DNA of 14,280 nucleotides, taken from positions 1 through 14,280 of the forward strand of contig DAOUQK010000052.1 in the NCBI GenBank assembly GCA_030625695.1. Reading direction: 5' to 3'. The position numbers and the translations under genes are program-made. Positions 1 to 6,025 of the stretch are shown one piece after another; within the stretch, counting starts at the first letter, position 1, and each line of letters begins with the position of its first letter. The stretch comes from Paracoccaceae bacterium. GTDB taxonomy: Bacteria > Pseudomonadota > Alphaproteobacteria > Rhodobacterales > Rhodobacteraceae. The notes below the pieces were generated by a model. That model did not search any database. It was not told the DNA's origin and was given only the letters and a program-made list of their open reading frames with translations.

Positions 1-40
1 AATAATCCAACACTAATCTGAACAAACAGGAGACCCTTAA

Positions 41-1429
41 ATGGACCAGTCAGATCGCTACGCCGACCTTTCCCTGAACGAGGCGGATTTAATCAAAAAC
101 CAGGGCCACGTTCTTGTGGCATACATCATGAAACCCAAGGCCGGCTTTGGTGGCTATGTTGAAACAGCCGCGCATTTTGCTGCCGAAAGCTCGACCGGAA
201 CAAACGTGTCGGTTTCGACAACGGATGCATTCACCCGCGGCGTTGACGCCATGGTGTATGAGGTGGACGAGGCCGCCAACCTGATGAAGATCGCCTATCC
301 GGTAGAATTGTTCGACCGCAACATCATCGACGGGCGCGCCATGCTGTGTTCGTTCCTGACCCTGTGCATCGGTAACAACCAGGGTATGGGCGACGTTGAG
401 CACGCGAAGATCCATGACTTCTATGTGCCGCCACGTTTCCTGCGCCTGTTTGACGGACCATCGACCACCATTTCCGACCTGTGGCGCGTCTTGGAGCGCC
501 CCGTGGTTGACGGCGGTTTCATCGTCGGCACCATCATCAAGCCCAAGCTGGGCCTGCGCCCACAGCCGTTTGCCAGCGCTTGCTATGACTTCTGGCTCGG
601 CGGTGATTTCATCAAGAACGATGAGCCTCAGGGCAACCAGTTGTTTGCACCGCTGAAAGAGACCATTCCTCTGGTCGCAGACGCAATGAAGCGCGCCCAG
701 GATGAAACCGGTGAGGCCAAGCTGTTCTCGGCCAACATCACGGCGGATGACCACTATGAAATGGTGGCGCGCGGCGAGTTCATTCTGGAAACCTTTGGCG
801 AAAACGCTGATCATGTGGCGTTCCTTGTGGACGGCTATGTCACCGGCCCGGCAGCGATCACCACGGCGCGCCGGACCTTCCCCAAGCAGTACCTGCACTA
901 TCACCGTGCCGGTCACGGCGCGGTAACGTCGCCTTCGGCCATGCGTGGCTATACCGCCTTTGTGCTTAGCAAAATGGCGCGTATGCAGGGCGCCTCCGGC
1001 ATCCACACCGGCACCATGGGCTTTGGCAAAATGGAAGGCGAAGCGGCTGACAAACTGATGGCTTATATGATCACCGACGACAGTGCGGATGGACCATATT
1101 ACCACCAGGAATGGCAGGGCATGGGCGCGACCACCCCGATCATCTCGGGCGGTATGAACGCGCTACGTATGCCAGGTTTCTTCGAAAACCTTGGCCACTC
1201 GAACCTGATCCTGACAGCTGGCGGCGGCGCGTTTGGGCATATTGACGGGGCGGCATCCGGTGCCATATCCCTGCGCCAGGCCGAGCAATGCTGGAAACAG
1301 GGCGCTGACCCGATCGAATTCGCCAAGGATCACAAAGAATTCGCCCGCGCATTCGAGAGCTTCCAAAGCGACGCGGATGCGATCTATCCAGGCTGGCGTG
1401 AAGCCTTGCGGATCAACTCTGCCGCGTGA
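41..1429 (+). CDS. cbbM: Form II ribulose-1,5-bisphosphate carboxylase/oxygenase (CbbM)
   Basis: Fixes CO2 onto ribulose-1,5-bisphosphate in the cytoplasmic Calvin cycle, and also oxygenates it to give 2-phosphoglycolate. At 462 aa it has the length of a form II enzyme (form I is longer and pairs with a small subunit; no cbbS is present). The Rhodospirillum rubrum active-site residues are all found at an offset of +1: K167 in GTIIKPKLG, the carbamylated lysine K192 with metal ligands D194 and E195 in GGDFIKNDEPQGNQ, H288 in LHYHRAGHG, H322, loop-6 K330 in GFGKMEG, and the phosphate-binding ISGGMNALRMP and GGGAFGH loops. The ATG at 41 follows a good ribosome site (AGGAGA, 29-34). No lesion is visible. 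Downstream are rpe and two phosphatases of the same pathway; palindromes begin 7 nt after the stop. Upstream genes, probably other cbb genes, lie outside the window. Confidence 0.98.
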   Translation: MDQSDRYADLSLNEADLIKNQGHVLVAYIMKPKAGFGGYVETAAHFAAESSTGTNVSVSTTDAFTRGVDAMVYEVDEAANLMKIAYPVELFDRNIIDGRAMLCSFLTLCIGNNQGMGDVEHAKIHDFYVPPRFLRLFDGPSTTISDLWRVLERPVVDGGFIVGTIIKPKLGLRPQPFASACYDFWLGGDFIKNDEPQGNQLFAPLKETIPLVADAMKRAQDETGEAKLFSANITADDHYEMVARGEFILETFGENADHVAFLVDGYVTGPAAITTARRTFPKQYLHYHRAGHGAVTSPSAMRGYTAFVLSKMARMQGASGIHTGTMGFGKMEGEAADKLMAYMITDDSADGPYYHQEWQGMGATTPIISGGMNALRMPGFFENLGHSNLILTAGGGAFGHIDGAASGAISLRQAEQCWKQGADPIEFAKDHKEFARAFESFQSDADAIYPGWREALRINSAA

Positions 1430-1435
1430 CAATCC

Positions 1436-1463
1436 GGTAAGGCGGGGTTAACCCCGCCTTACC
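1436..1463. repeat. Perfect 28-bp palindrome, REP-like, after cbbM
   Basis: A perfect inverted repeat with no mismatch: each arm reads GGTAAGGCGGGGTT and its complement, meeting at the centre (TTAA). It begins 7 nt after the cbbM stop. The core GGCGGGG is the same as in the elements at 5226 and 5592, but here the foot is GTAA rather than GTAG. As RNA it would form a very strong hairpin. The bases after it (accaactttc) are not a real U-run, so it is more likely a 3'-end stabiliser or partial attenuator of cbbM mRNA than a full terminator. Confidence 0.85.
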
Positions 1464-1470
1464 AACTTTC

Positions 1471-1497
1471 GTAGGGTGGGTTTTCAACCCACCTTGC
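1471..1497 (+). repeat. GTAG-headed REP-like hairpin, cbbM-rpe spacer
   Basis: Starts with GTAGGGTGGGTT; the right arm is AACCCACC followed by TTGC instead of the perfect CTAC foot. The stem is 8 bp or more (GGTGGGTT/AACCCACC) around a 3-nt loop (TTC). It lies 8 nt after the preceding palindrome and 29 nt before rpe, so two strong hairpins sit between the RuBisCO and epimerase genes. Confidence 0.8.
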
Positions 1498-1525
1498 CCA
1501 ATCCCATCCACGCAAGGACATCAAA

Positions 1526-2218
1526 ATGACCTTCGACCGTTCCATCAAGATCGCCCCTTCCATTCTTTCGGCGGATTTTGCCAATCTCGGCGCTGAAATC
1601 CGCGCAGTCGAGGATCAGGGCTGTGACTGGATCCACGTCGATCCGATGGATGGTCATTTTGTCCCCAACCTGACCATCGGCCCCAACGTGGTCGCAGCGA
1701 TCCGTCCGCATGTGAAAACCTTCATGGACGTGCATTTGATGATCGCCCCCGCCGACCCCTATATCGAAGCCTTTGCCAAGGCCGGCTCGGATATGATCAC
1801 GGTTCACGCCGAGGCAGGGCCACATTTGCACCGGTCACTCCAGTCGATCCGAGGCTTTGGCGCAAAGGCGGGTGTGGCACTCAACATGACCACGCCGATC
1901 TCGACCATCGAGCATATCCTCGACAATATCGACATGGTTCTGGTGATGACCATCAACCCCGGCTTTGGCGGTCAGAAATTCACCCATTCGATGATTGAAA
2001 AAGTGGCGCAGATGCGCGCCATGATTGGCGAACGTCCCATACATATTCAAGTTGACGGCGGCATCACCCCCGAAACGGCACCATTGGTCGCCAAGGCCGG
2101 GGCGGATGTGCTGGTCGCAGGCTCTGCGGTATTTAACGGCGGATCAGTGGACAACCAAGGCGTTTATGGCGACAATATCCGCGCCATCCGGGACGCCGCC
2201 AATGGTGTCTACGCGTAG
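1526..2218 (+). CDS. rpe: Ribulose-phosphate 3-epimerase
   Basis: Interconverts ribulose-5-phosphate and xylulose-5-phosphate in the Calvin cycle and pentose phosphate pathway (also called cbbE in cbb operons). It is 230 aa, a normal length for this TIM-barrel enzyme. Family signatures are in order: PSILSADF with S13, HVDPMDGHFVPN with H38 and D40, DVHLM with H70, NPGFGGQ at about 144-150, the VDGGI loop with D177, and AGS at about 198-200. The ATG at 1526 has AAGGA (1514-1518) 7 nt upstream. Its position after cbbM fits regeneration of RuBP. The stop codon TAG (2216-2218) is itself part of the GTAG foot of the REP element that follows, so the gene ends inside the repeat. Because the length is normal for the family, this does not look like truncation. 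Confidence 0.97.
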   Translation: MTFDRSIKIAPSILSADFANLGAEIRAVEDQGCDWIHVDPMDGHFVPNLTIGPNVVAAIRPHVKTFMDVHLMIAPADPYIEAFAKAGSDMITVHAEAGPHLHRSLQSIRGFGAKAGVALNMTTPISTIEHILDNIDMVLVMTINPGFGGQKFTHSMIEKVAQMRAMIGERPIHIQVDGGITPETAPLVAKAGADVLVAGSAVFNGGSVDNQGVYGDNIRAIRDAANGVYA

Positions 2219-2280
2219 GGTGCGCATTCTGCGCACCGTTTGGTACGGGAAAAGGAAGGTGCGCAAAATGCGCACCCTAC
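2215..2280. repeat. REP doublet (REPIN/BIME-like) between rpe and MBL gene
   Basis: Two REP-like hairpins face each other. The left is GTAGGGTGCGCA with stem GGTGCGCA/TGCGCACC (2219-2237, loop TTC). The right is GGTGCGCA/TGCGCACC (2258-2276, loop AAA) ending in CTAC. The outermost 12 bases (2215-2226 and 2269-2280) are perfect reverse complements, so the whole 66-bp unit can also fold as one long hairpin. That is the architecture described for REPINs. The left end overlaps the rpe stop codon, and the right end directly abuts the AGGGGG ribosome site of the next gene. Confidence 0.88.
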
Positions 2281-2293
2281 AGGGGGATCGACC

Positions 2294-3220
2294 ATGAAAC
2301 TGACACGTCGCACATTACTTAAAGGCGCTGGCGCTGGCTTGGCCCTATCGGCCACCGGAGCGCATACCGCCTGGGCCGCAAATGAGCTGGAATTCGGGGC
2401 CATGAAGCTCCAGACATTCTCGGACGGTCACCTTACCCTTCCAGGCGATTTCATCTTTGCGCCAATGCCTAAAGATGAACTGGTACCGATCCTTACCCGG
2501 CACGGGCTGACACTTGGGGATCCTTTGCATTCGGTGCTGAATGTGACCTTGCTTCGGGACGGCGATAATCTGATCCTGTTCGACACCGGCTCTGGCCCAT
2601 CGTTCCAGCAATCCGCAGGCGAATTGGGCTCGGCTTTGGAGGCCGCAGGCATCGACCCCGGCGACGTGACCCATGTCATCTTTACCCATGCCCATCCCGA
2701 TCACCTCTGGGGTGTTCTCGATGATTTTGACGACCCATATTTCTACGAGGCGCACCATATGATGGGCCGCGCCGAATGGGATTACTGGTTCAATCCTGAA
2801 ACCGTCAACAACATCACCGAAGCGCGTACCACCATGGCCGTAGGCGCGCGCCGCCGTATGGAAACCATGGAAGATGCGATAACCCTGTTTGACGATGGCG
2901 ACGAAGTCCTGCCCGGCATTCTGGCCCGCGCCACCTATGGTCACACCCCCGGCCATATGTCGTTCGAACTGCGTTCGGGCAGCGAAAGCGTGATGGTTCT
3001 GGGGGACGCAATCACCACCCCGCATGTGGGATTTGAGCGGCCCGGCTGGGAATCCGGATCCGATCAGGACCCCGCCACCGCTGCCGCCACACGGGTTCGT
3101 CTGCTGGATCAACTGACCCACGAACAGATGGCGGTCGTTGGCTATCACCTGCCGGATGGCGGCATCGGACGGGCAGAACGCAACGGCGACAGCTATCGCT
3201 ATATCCCACAAGGAAACTGA
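2294..3220 (+). CDS. Tat-exported metallo-beta-lactamase-fold hydrolase
   Basis: A 308-aa MBL-superfamily protein predicted to act in the periplasm on an unknown substrate. The N-terminus MKLTRRTLLKG carries a twin-arginine motif (R5 R6), followed by a hydrophobic stretch and an Ala-rich cleavage region near residues 26-30 (WAA). All expected metal ligands are present: H132, H134, D136 and H137 in THAHPDHLWG, H217 or H221 in GHTPGHMSF, D238 in GDAI, and H285 in GYHLP. The full ligand set suggests a binuclear site. The ATG at 2294 is chosen because it follows AGGGGG (2281-2286) by 7 nt and begins the Tat signal; an in-frame TTG at 2240 would lie inside the repeat. cbbY starts 1 nt after the stop. 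The layout is general for MBL hydrolases (lactonases, thioesterases, SoxH-like proteins), so I assign no substrate. Confidence 0.88.
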   Translation: MKLTRRTLLKGAGAGLALSATGAHTAWAANELEFGAMKLQTFSDGHLTLPGDFIFAPMPKDELVPILTRHGLTLGDPLHSVLNVTLLRDGDNLILFDTGSGPSFQQSAGELGSALEAAGIDPGDVTHVIFTHAHPDHLWGVLDDFDDPYFYEAHHMMGRAEWDYWFNPETVNNITEARTTMAVGARRRMETMEDAITLFDDGDEVLPGILARATYGHTPGHMSFELRSGSESVMVLGDAITTPHVGFERPGWESGSDQDPATAAATRVRLLDQLTHEQMAVVGYHLPDGGIGRAERNGDSYRYIPQGN

Positions 3221-3221
3221 C

Positions 3222-3923
3222 ATGCTGATCAAGGCCCTTATCTTTGACGTAGACGGAACATTGTCCGAAACCGAAGACGTGCATCTGCGCGCCTTCAACG
3301 ATACGTTCAAGGAATTCGGCCTTGACTGGAACTGGTCCCGAGAGCTTTACCGCGAATTGCTGAAAACCACCGGTGGCAAGGAACGTATGGCCGCTTATGC
3401 CATTGATTACTTGGGTGAAACCCCTGATACTGCCCTGATCGCAAGCATCCACATTCGCAAAACTGCGCGCTATGGCGACCTAATCGCGGAAGGTGCGGCC
3501 CAATTGCGCCCCGGGGTTGTCGCCCTGATCGAAGACGCGGTGAAATCCGGCTGCCGTTTGGCCGTCGCAACCACCACCAACCGACCCAACGTAGACCGGT
3601 TGATCGAAGCCACCATGGGACGTGCCGCTGCGGACGTGTTCGAAGTCATCGCCGCGGGCGATGAGGTTGCCAACAAGAAACCGGCACCAGATGTGTTCCA
3701 ACTGGCGTTGTCCGGGCTGGGGCTGGACCCGTCGGAATGCGTCGCTCTGGAAGACAGCCGCAATGGCCTCATGTCCGCCAAAGGTGCGGGCCTGCCGTGC
3801 ATCGTCTCGCCCAGCGTCTATACCAATGACGCCGCCTTTGGCGAGGCCGACGCAGTTGTGACTTGCTTTAGCCAGGTCGCGACGCTCAGTGATCTGAGCC
3901 ACGCAATAACAACAGGAGGCTGA
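3222..3923 (+). CDS. cbbY: CbbY-type HAD phosphatase (probable xylulose-1,5-bisphosphate phosphatase)
   Basis: A haloacid-dehalogenase-family sugar phosphatase of 233 aa. Rhodobacter CbbY degrades xylulose-1,5-bisphosphate, a tight-binding misfire product and inhibitor of RuBisCO; the context supports that role here. HAD motifs: I, FDVDGT with nucleophile D9 and acid D11; II, ATTTNRP (about 116-122); III, K153 in NKKPAPDVF; IV, E177-D178 in ALEDSRNG. The cap has GGKERMAAYA (about 51-60), a segment characteristic of CbbY-like proteins. The start at 3222 lies one base after the upstream TGA, with AAGGAA (3210-3215) as ribosome site, so translation is probably coupled. The stop is followed after one base by the redoxin start. 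Other sugar-phosphate substrates are possible. Confidence 0.9.
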   Translation: MLIKALIFDVDGTLSETEDVHLRAFNDTFKEFGLDWNWSRELYRELLKTTGGKERMAAYAIDYLGETPDTALIASIHIRKTARYGDLIAEGAAQLRPGVVALIEDAVKSGCRLAVATTTNRPNVDRLIEATMGRAAADVFEVIAAGDEVANKKPAPDVFQLALSGLGLDPSECVALEDSRNGLMSAKGAGLPCIVSPSVYTNDAAFGEADAVVTCFSQVATLSDLSHAITTGG

Positions 3924-3924
3924 C

Positions 3925-4479
3925 ATGGCCGCGATCCCCCCGGTATGTGATTTCGGCTGGAAGGCCCCCGACTTTTCACTGCCTGCAACTGATGGAAAAA
4001 CCCTTAGTTTAAAAGATATTAGCGGACCTAACGGCACGCTAATCATGTTCATATGTAACCATTGCCCTTATGTCATCGCTGTGCTTGACCGGATCATCCG
4101 CGACGCGAAAGACCTTGCCCCGTTGGGTATCGGTGTTGTCGCCATCAGCGCCAATAATGCCACCGCCTACCCGCAGGACGGCTTTGATGCGATGGGCGAA
4201 ATGGCCCGCGAACAAAGCTTTTCGTTTCCCTACCTTTATGACGAAGACCAATCCGTCGCGCGCGCCTATGACGCCGCCTGCACCCCGGATTTCTTTGGCT
4301 TCAACGCGGCGGGCGAGCTGCAATACCGGGGCCGTCTTGATGCCTCGACCCGCGCCGCCGGCCCTGCCGACCTGCGCCGGGACCTGTTCGAAGCCATGTC
4401 GCAGATCGCCAAAACCGGCCAGGGGCCAAGCGACCAGATCGCCTCGATGGGCTGCTCAATCAAATGGAAAACCACATGA
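3925..4479 (+). CDS. Thioredoxin-fold (AhpC/TSA-like) redoxin
   Basis: A 184-aa cytoplasmic protein of the peroxiredoxin-like thioredoxin family. It opens with an AhpC/TSA-type segment (FGWKAPDFSLPATDGKTLSL, about 10-29), then FICNHCPYV with a CxxC pair at C44 and C47, followed by a thioredoxin-like core (VVAISANN, YDEDQSVARAY, GRLDAS) and a conserved C-terminal GCSIKWK with C177. There is no signal peptide. AGGAGG (3914-3919) precedes the ATG, which lies one base after the cbbY stop; the gene overlaps gph by 4 bases. The family usually reads as a thiol-disulfide oxidoreductase or peroxiredoxin-like protein, with partners unknown. Being inserted between two RuBisCO-repair phosphatases suggests a redox or peroxide-protection task tied to carbon fixation, but this is inference. 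Confidence 0.88.
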   Translation: MAAIPPVCDFGWKAPDFSLPATDGKTLSLKDISGPNGTLIMFICNHCPYVIAVLDRIIRDAKDLAPLGIGVVAISANNATAYPQDGFDAMGEMAREQSFSFPYLYDEDQSVARAYDAACTPDFFGFNAAGELQYRGRLDASTRAAGPADLRRDLFEAMSQIAKTGQGPSDQIASMGCSIKWKTT

Positions 4480-5132
4480 CCGCTATTGTCTTTGACCTCG
4501 ACGGAACATTGATTGACAGCGCGCCGGACCTGCGGGCAGCTGCAAACAGGATGCTGGAGGGTGAAGGGTTTGAACCTTTGGACCTGCCAACCATAATTTC
4601 ATTTATTGGCAATGGGTTACCAAATCTGGTGCGTTTGGCAATGGAGGCGCGCGGCCTTGACATGACACGTCATGACGCGTTGACTGAACAGGTCGTCGGC
4701 CATTATTCCGCCGGAAATGGCGCATTGACCGCGCTTTATCCCGGCGTAATGGATGTGCTGAACGGCCTAAAAGAACAAGGTCATACCCTGGGCCTTTGCA
4801 CCAACAAACCGATCGTCGCGACCCATGAAGTGCTTGGTCAATTTTCCCTGACGGAAATGTTCTCTGCGGTCATAGGCGGTGACAGCCTTGGTCAACGCAA
4901 ACCCCATCCGGCACCTTTGCAGGCGACGTTCGATGCCCTTGGGTCCAGCGGGATTTACGTTGGTGACAGCGAAGTTGACGCCGAAACGGCGCAACGCGCC
5001 GAGGTGCCATTTGCCTTATTCACCGAAGGTTATCGCAAAACGCCGGTGGCGATGTTGCCGCATAAATGGTCTTTCCGTGACTTCGCGGCACTTCCGGCAA
5101 TTGTTGCGTCTGCGCAAACCCTTCCGGCTTGA
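4476..5132 (+). CDS. gph: Phosphoglycolate phosphatase (CbbZ/Gph)
   Basis: Hydrolyses 2-phosphoglycolate, the product of RuBisCO oxygenation, to glycolate. From the ATG at 4476 it is 218 aa, near the usual Gph length. HAD motifs: MTAIVFDLDGTLIDSAPDL with D7 and D9, LCTNKP (about 108-112), K142 in GQRKPHPAPL, and YVGDSEVDAETA with D164 and D168. I prefer the ATG at 4476 because it makes a classical ATGA overlap with the redoxin stop and begins directly at the HAD strand; an in-frame ATG at 4464 would add MENH. It is the last gene of the cbb unit, and a long non-coding gap follows. HAD proteins overlap in substrate, but the cbb context makes phosphoglycolate the best call. Confidence 0.92.
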   Translation: MTAIVFDLDGTLIDSAPDLRAAANRMLEGEGFEPLDLPTIISFIGNGLPNLVRLAMEARGLDMTRHDALTEQVVGHYSAGNGALTALYPGVMDVLNGLKEQGHTLGLCTNKPIVATHEVLGQFSLTEMFSAVIGGDSLGQRKPHPAPLQATFDALGSSGIYVGDSEVDAETAQRAEVPFALFTEGYRKTPVAMLPHKWSFRDFAALPAIVASAQTLPA

Positions 5133-5225
5133 TCTGGCTGGATTGACCATTTTGTACCTGCAATCCGGCACCAATTACCCGTTTTGTACAAAAGAAACTT
5201 GCTAACACGGCCCTGTACGCCCCCC

Positions 5226-5247
5226 GTAGGGCGGGGTTCACCCCGCC
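5226..5247 (+). repeat. GTAG-headed REP-like hairpin, plus orientation
   Basis: GTAGGG head, then stem GGCGGGG(T)/(A)CCCCGCC around a TC or TTCA loop. The same 7-bp core occurs inverted at 5592-5610, and in the palindrome after cbbM at 1436-1463. Confidence 0.83.
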
Positions 5248-5280
5248 ATCCCCAGACAGAACACAAGTGTGTGTGCACCC

Positions 5281-5332
5281 ATACCTTTCTTTGATGACAC
5301 GTCATATTTGACATGTCATCAAAGAAAGGTAT
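5281..5332. repeat. 52-bp long hairpin, second palindrome family
   Basis: The outer arms (5281-5299 and 5314-5332) are perfect 19-bp complements beginning ATACCTTTCTTTGATGACA. After one C-A mismatch, 4 more pairs (GTCA/TGAC) close a TATT loop. The inner 13-base arms TGATGACACGTCA and TGACATGTCATCA closely match those of the hairpin at 10444-10485. No U-run follows, so a simple terminator is not the best reading; a repeated mobile hairpin or a protein-binding palindrome are alternatives. Confidence 0.85.
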
Positions 5333-5370
5333 CATACCAACCCGTCGAATGATTGACCGGTCCCTGGCCG

Positions 5371-5398
5371 GTAGGGTGGGCAGGACTGCCCACCCTAC
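5371..5398. repeat. 28-bp REP-like palindrome with GTAG at both feet
   Basis: Arms GTAGGGTGGGCAG and CTGCCCACCCTAC are perfect 13-bp complements separated by GA. The head and the GGTGGG core match the element at 1471, while the loop-side bases differ (CAG instead of TT) with matching changes on the other arm. Confidence 0.85.
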
Positions 5399-5591
5399 GC
5401 CTGACGATAACGATGCAATGTTTGTGCCGATTGGTATCACAGGGTTTCGCGGGCGATTTGGATCAACGCATCACTTTGACCGTATGGAAAGCGGCGGCAA
5501 AGATTGGCGAACAAACGCGTTCGGAGATCAAAGTGATTCAATATCAACGCGAAACGATTTCACCATTTGGGGGGATCTGCCATTTGTTCAA

Positions 5592-5614
5592 GGCGGGGTG
5601 AAACCCCGCCCTAC
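5592..5614 (-). repeat. GTAG-headed REP-like hairpin, minus orientation, abutting MoaD-like gene
   Basis: Stem GGCGGGGT/ACCCCGCC (5592-5599 and 5603-5610) with loop GAA, ending in CTAC (GTAG on the minus strand). One base separates it from the stop codon of the MoaD-like gene, so it lies at that gene's mRNA 3' end. It is an inverted partner of the element at 5226-5247. Confidence 0.83.
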
Positions 5615-5615
5615 A

Positions 5616-5876
5616 TCATCCGCCCTTAAGGCGCTGCATCAGGAATACTTCGCTGTCGGGCTCAACCGCTTCCATCAGCCCCGAGGTGATGATCCGCCCG
5701 TCGACCGACACCGAGACGCCGGCCTCGATCGCATCCGCAAGCCCCGGATGGGCGGCTACGAGACCTGTCAAAATCTCGCCCACGGTCTTGGCCTCGACTT
5801 CAACCGTTTCATGACCATCGGCCACGGCCCGCAGGCCGGACCATAGGTGAACTTTGACTGGTGGACGATTGCTCAT
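5616..5876 (-). CDS. MoaD/ThiS-family sulfur-carrier protein
   Basis: A small beta-grasp protein of 86 aa from the ATG at 5876. The hallmark is the C-terminal di-glycine: the protein ends FLMQRLKGG directly before the TGA. In MoaD and ThiS this tail is adenylated and thiocarboxylated to hand over sulfur (molybdopterin or thiazole synthesis). The N-terminal strand VKVHLWSGLR, the helix TVGEILTGLVAAHPGL and the VSVDGRII strand fit the fold. A TTG at 5882 would add two residues; ATG is preferred, although the upstream GGGTTGGG is a weak ribosome site. A molybdenum-enzyme operon lies nearby on the same strand, so a molybdopterin-linked role is attractive, but no moaE neighbour is present and a stand-alone carrier is equally possible. 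It is divergent from the pentapeptide gene. Confidence 0.8.
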   Translation of the reverse strand: MSNRPPVKVHLWSGLRAVADGHETVEVEAKTVGEILTGLVAAHPGLADAIEAGVSVSVDGRIITSGLMEAVEPDSEVFLMQRLKGG

Positions 5877-6025
5877 ACCCAACCCATAGACCGGACGCCC
5901 GACAAATGCCAGAGTCGTGCAACAAGGTTGGCCTTCTCCTTTTGGTGTCCCATGGTATGCTGATCATCAGCGGCAAACCCACAAGCCGCCGCAATTGAAA
6001 CCATTAATAGTACAGGGAATTACCC

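Larger units (their letters stand above)
5133..5615. other. 483-nt palindrome-rich convergent intergenic region
   Basis: No convincing gene. The gap lies between gph (+) and the MoaD-like gene (-), so it must end transcription from both sides. In order it holds: a repeated TTTTGTAC (5150-5157 and 5182-5189, starts 32 bp apart, the second within the 12-bp palindrome TTTTGTACAAAA at 5182-5193); a GTAG-type REP (5226-5247); a 52-bp hairpin (5281-5332); a GTAG...CTAC palindrome (5371-5398); unremarkable sequence of about 190 nt; and an inverted REP (5592-5614) touching the end of the next gene. The open frames that cross it are palindrome-driven or extend antisense into the MoaD-like gene, and show no domain. 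Confidence 0.75.

Noticed and set aside
89..1105. 338-aa minus-strand open frame opposite cbbM
   Set aside because: It lies wholly antisense to a certain gene, has no domain, and is the kind of frame that high-G+C codon use produces.
1436..2280. CRISPR array made of the repeated palindromes
   Set aside because: Units are irregularly spaced, differ in stem sequence and lie between genes; no regular spacers.
2345..3310. 321-aa minus-strand open frame across the MBL and cbbY genes
   Set aside because: Antisense to two well-supported genes and spans their junction; no recognisable motif.
5313..5846. 177-aa plus-strand frame in the gph-moaD gap
   Set aside because: It starts inside the 52-bp hairpin, runs through REP palindromes and ends antisense to the MoaD-like gene; no domain and no ribosome site.
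5959..5971. Short palindrome GCTGATCATCAGC in the moaD-pentapeptide spacer as an operator
   Set aside because: Only 5-bp arms around 3 bases; it could occur by chance and no second copy was seen.
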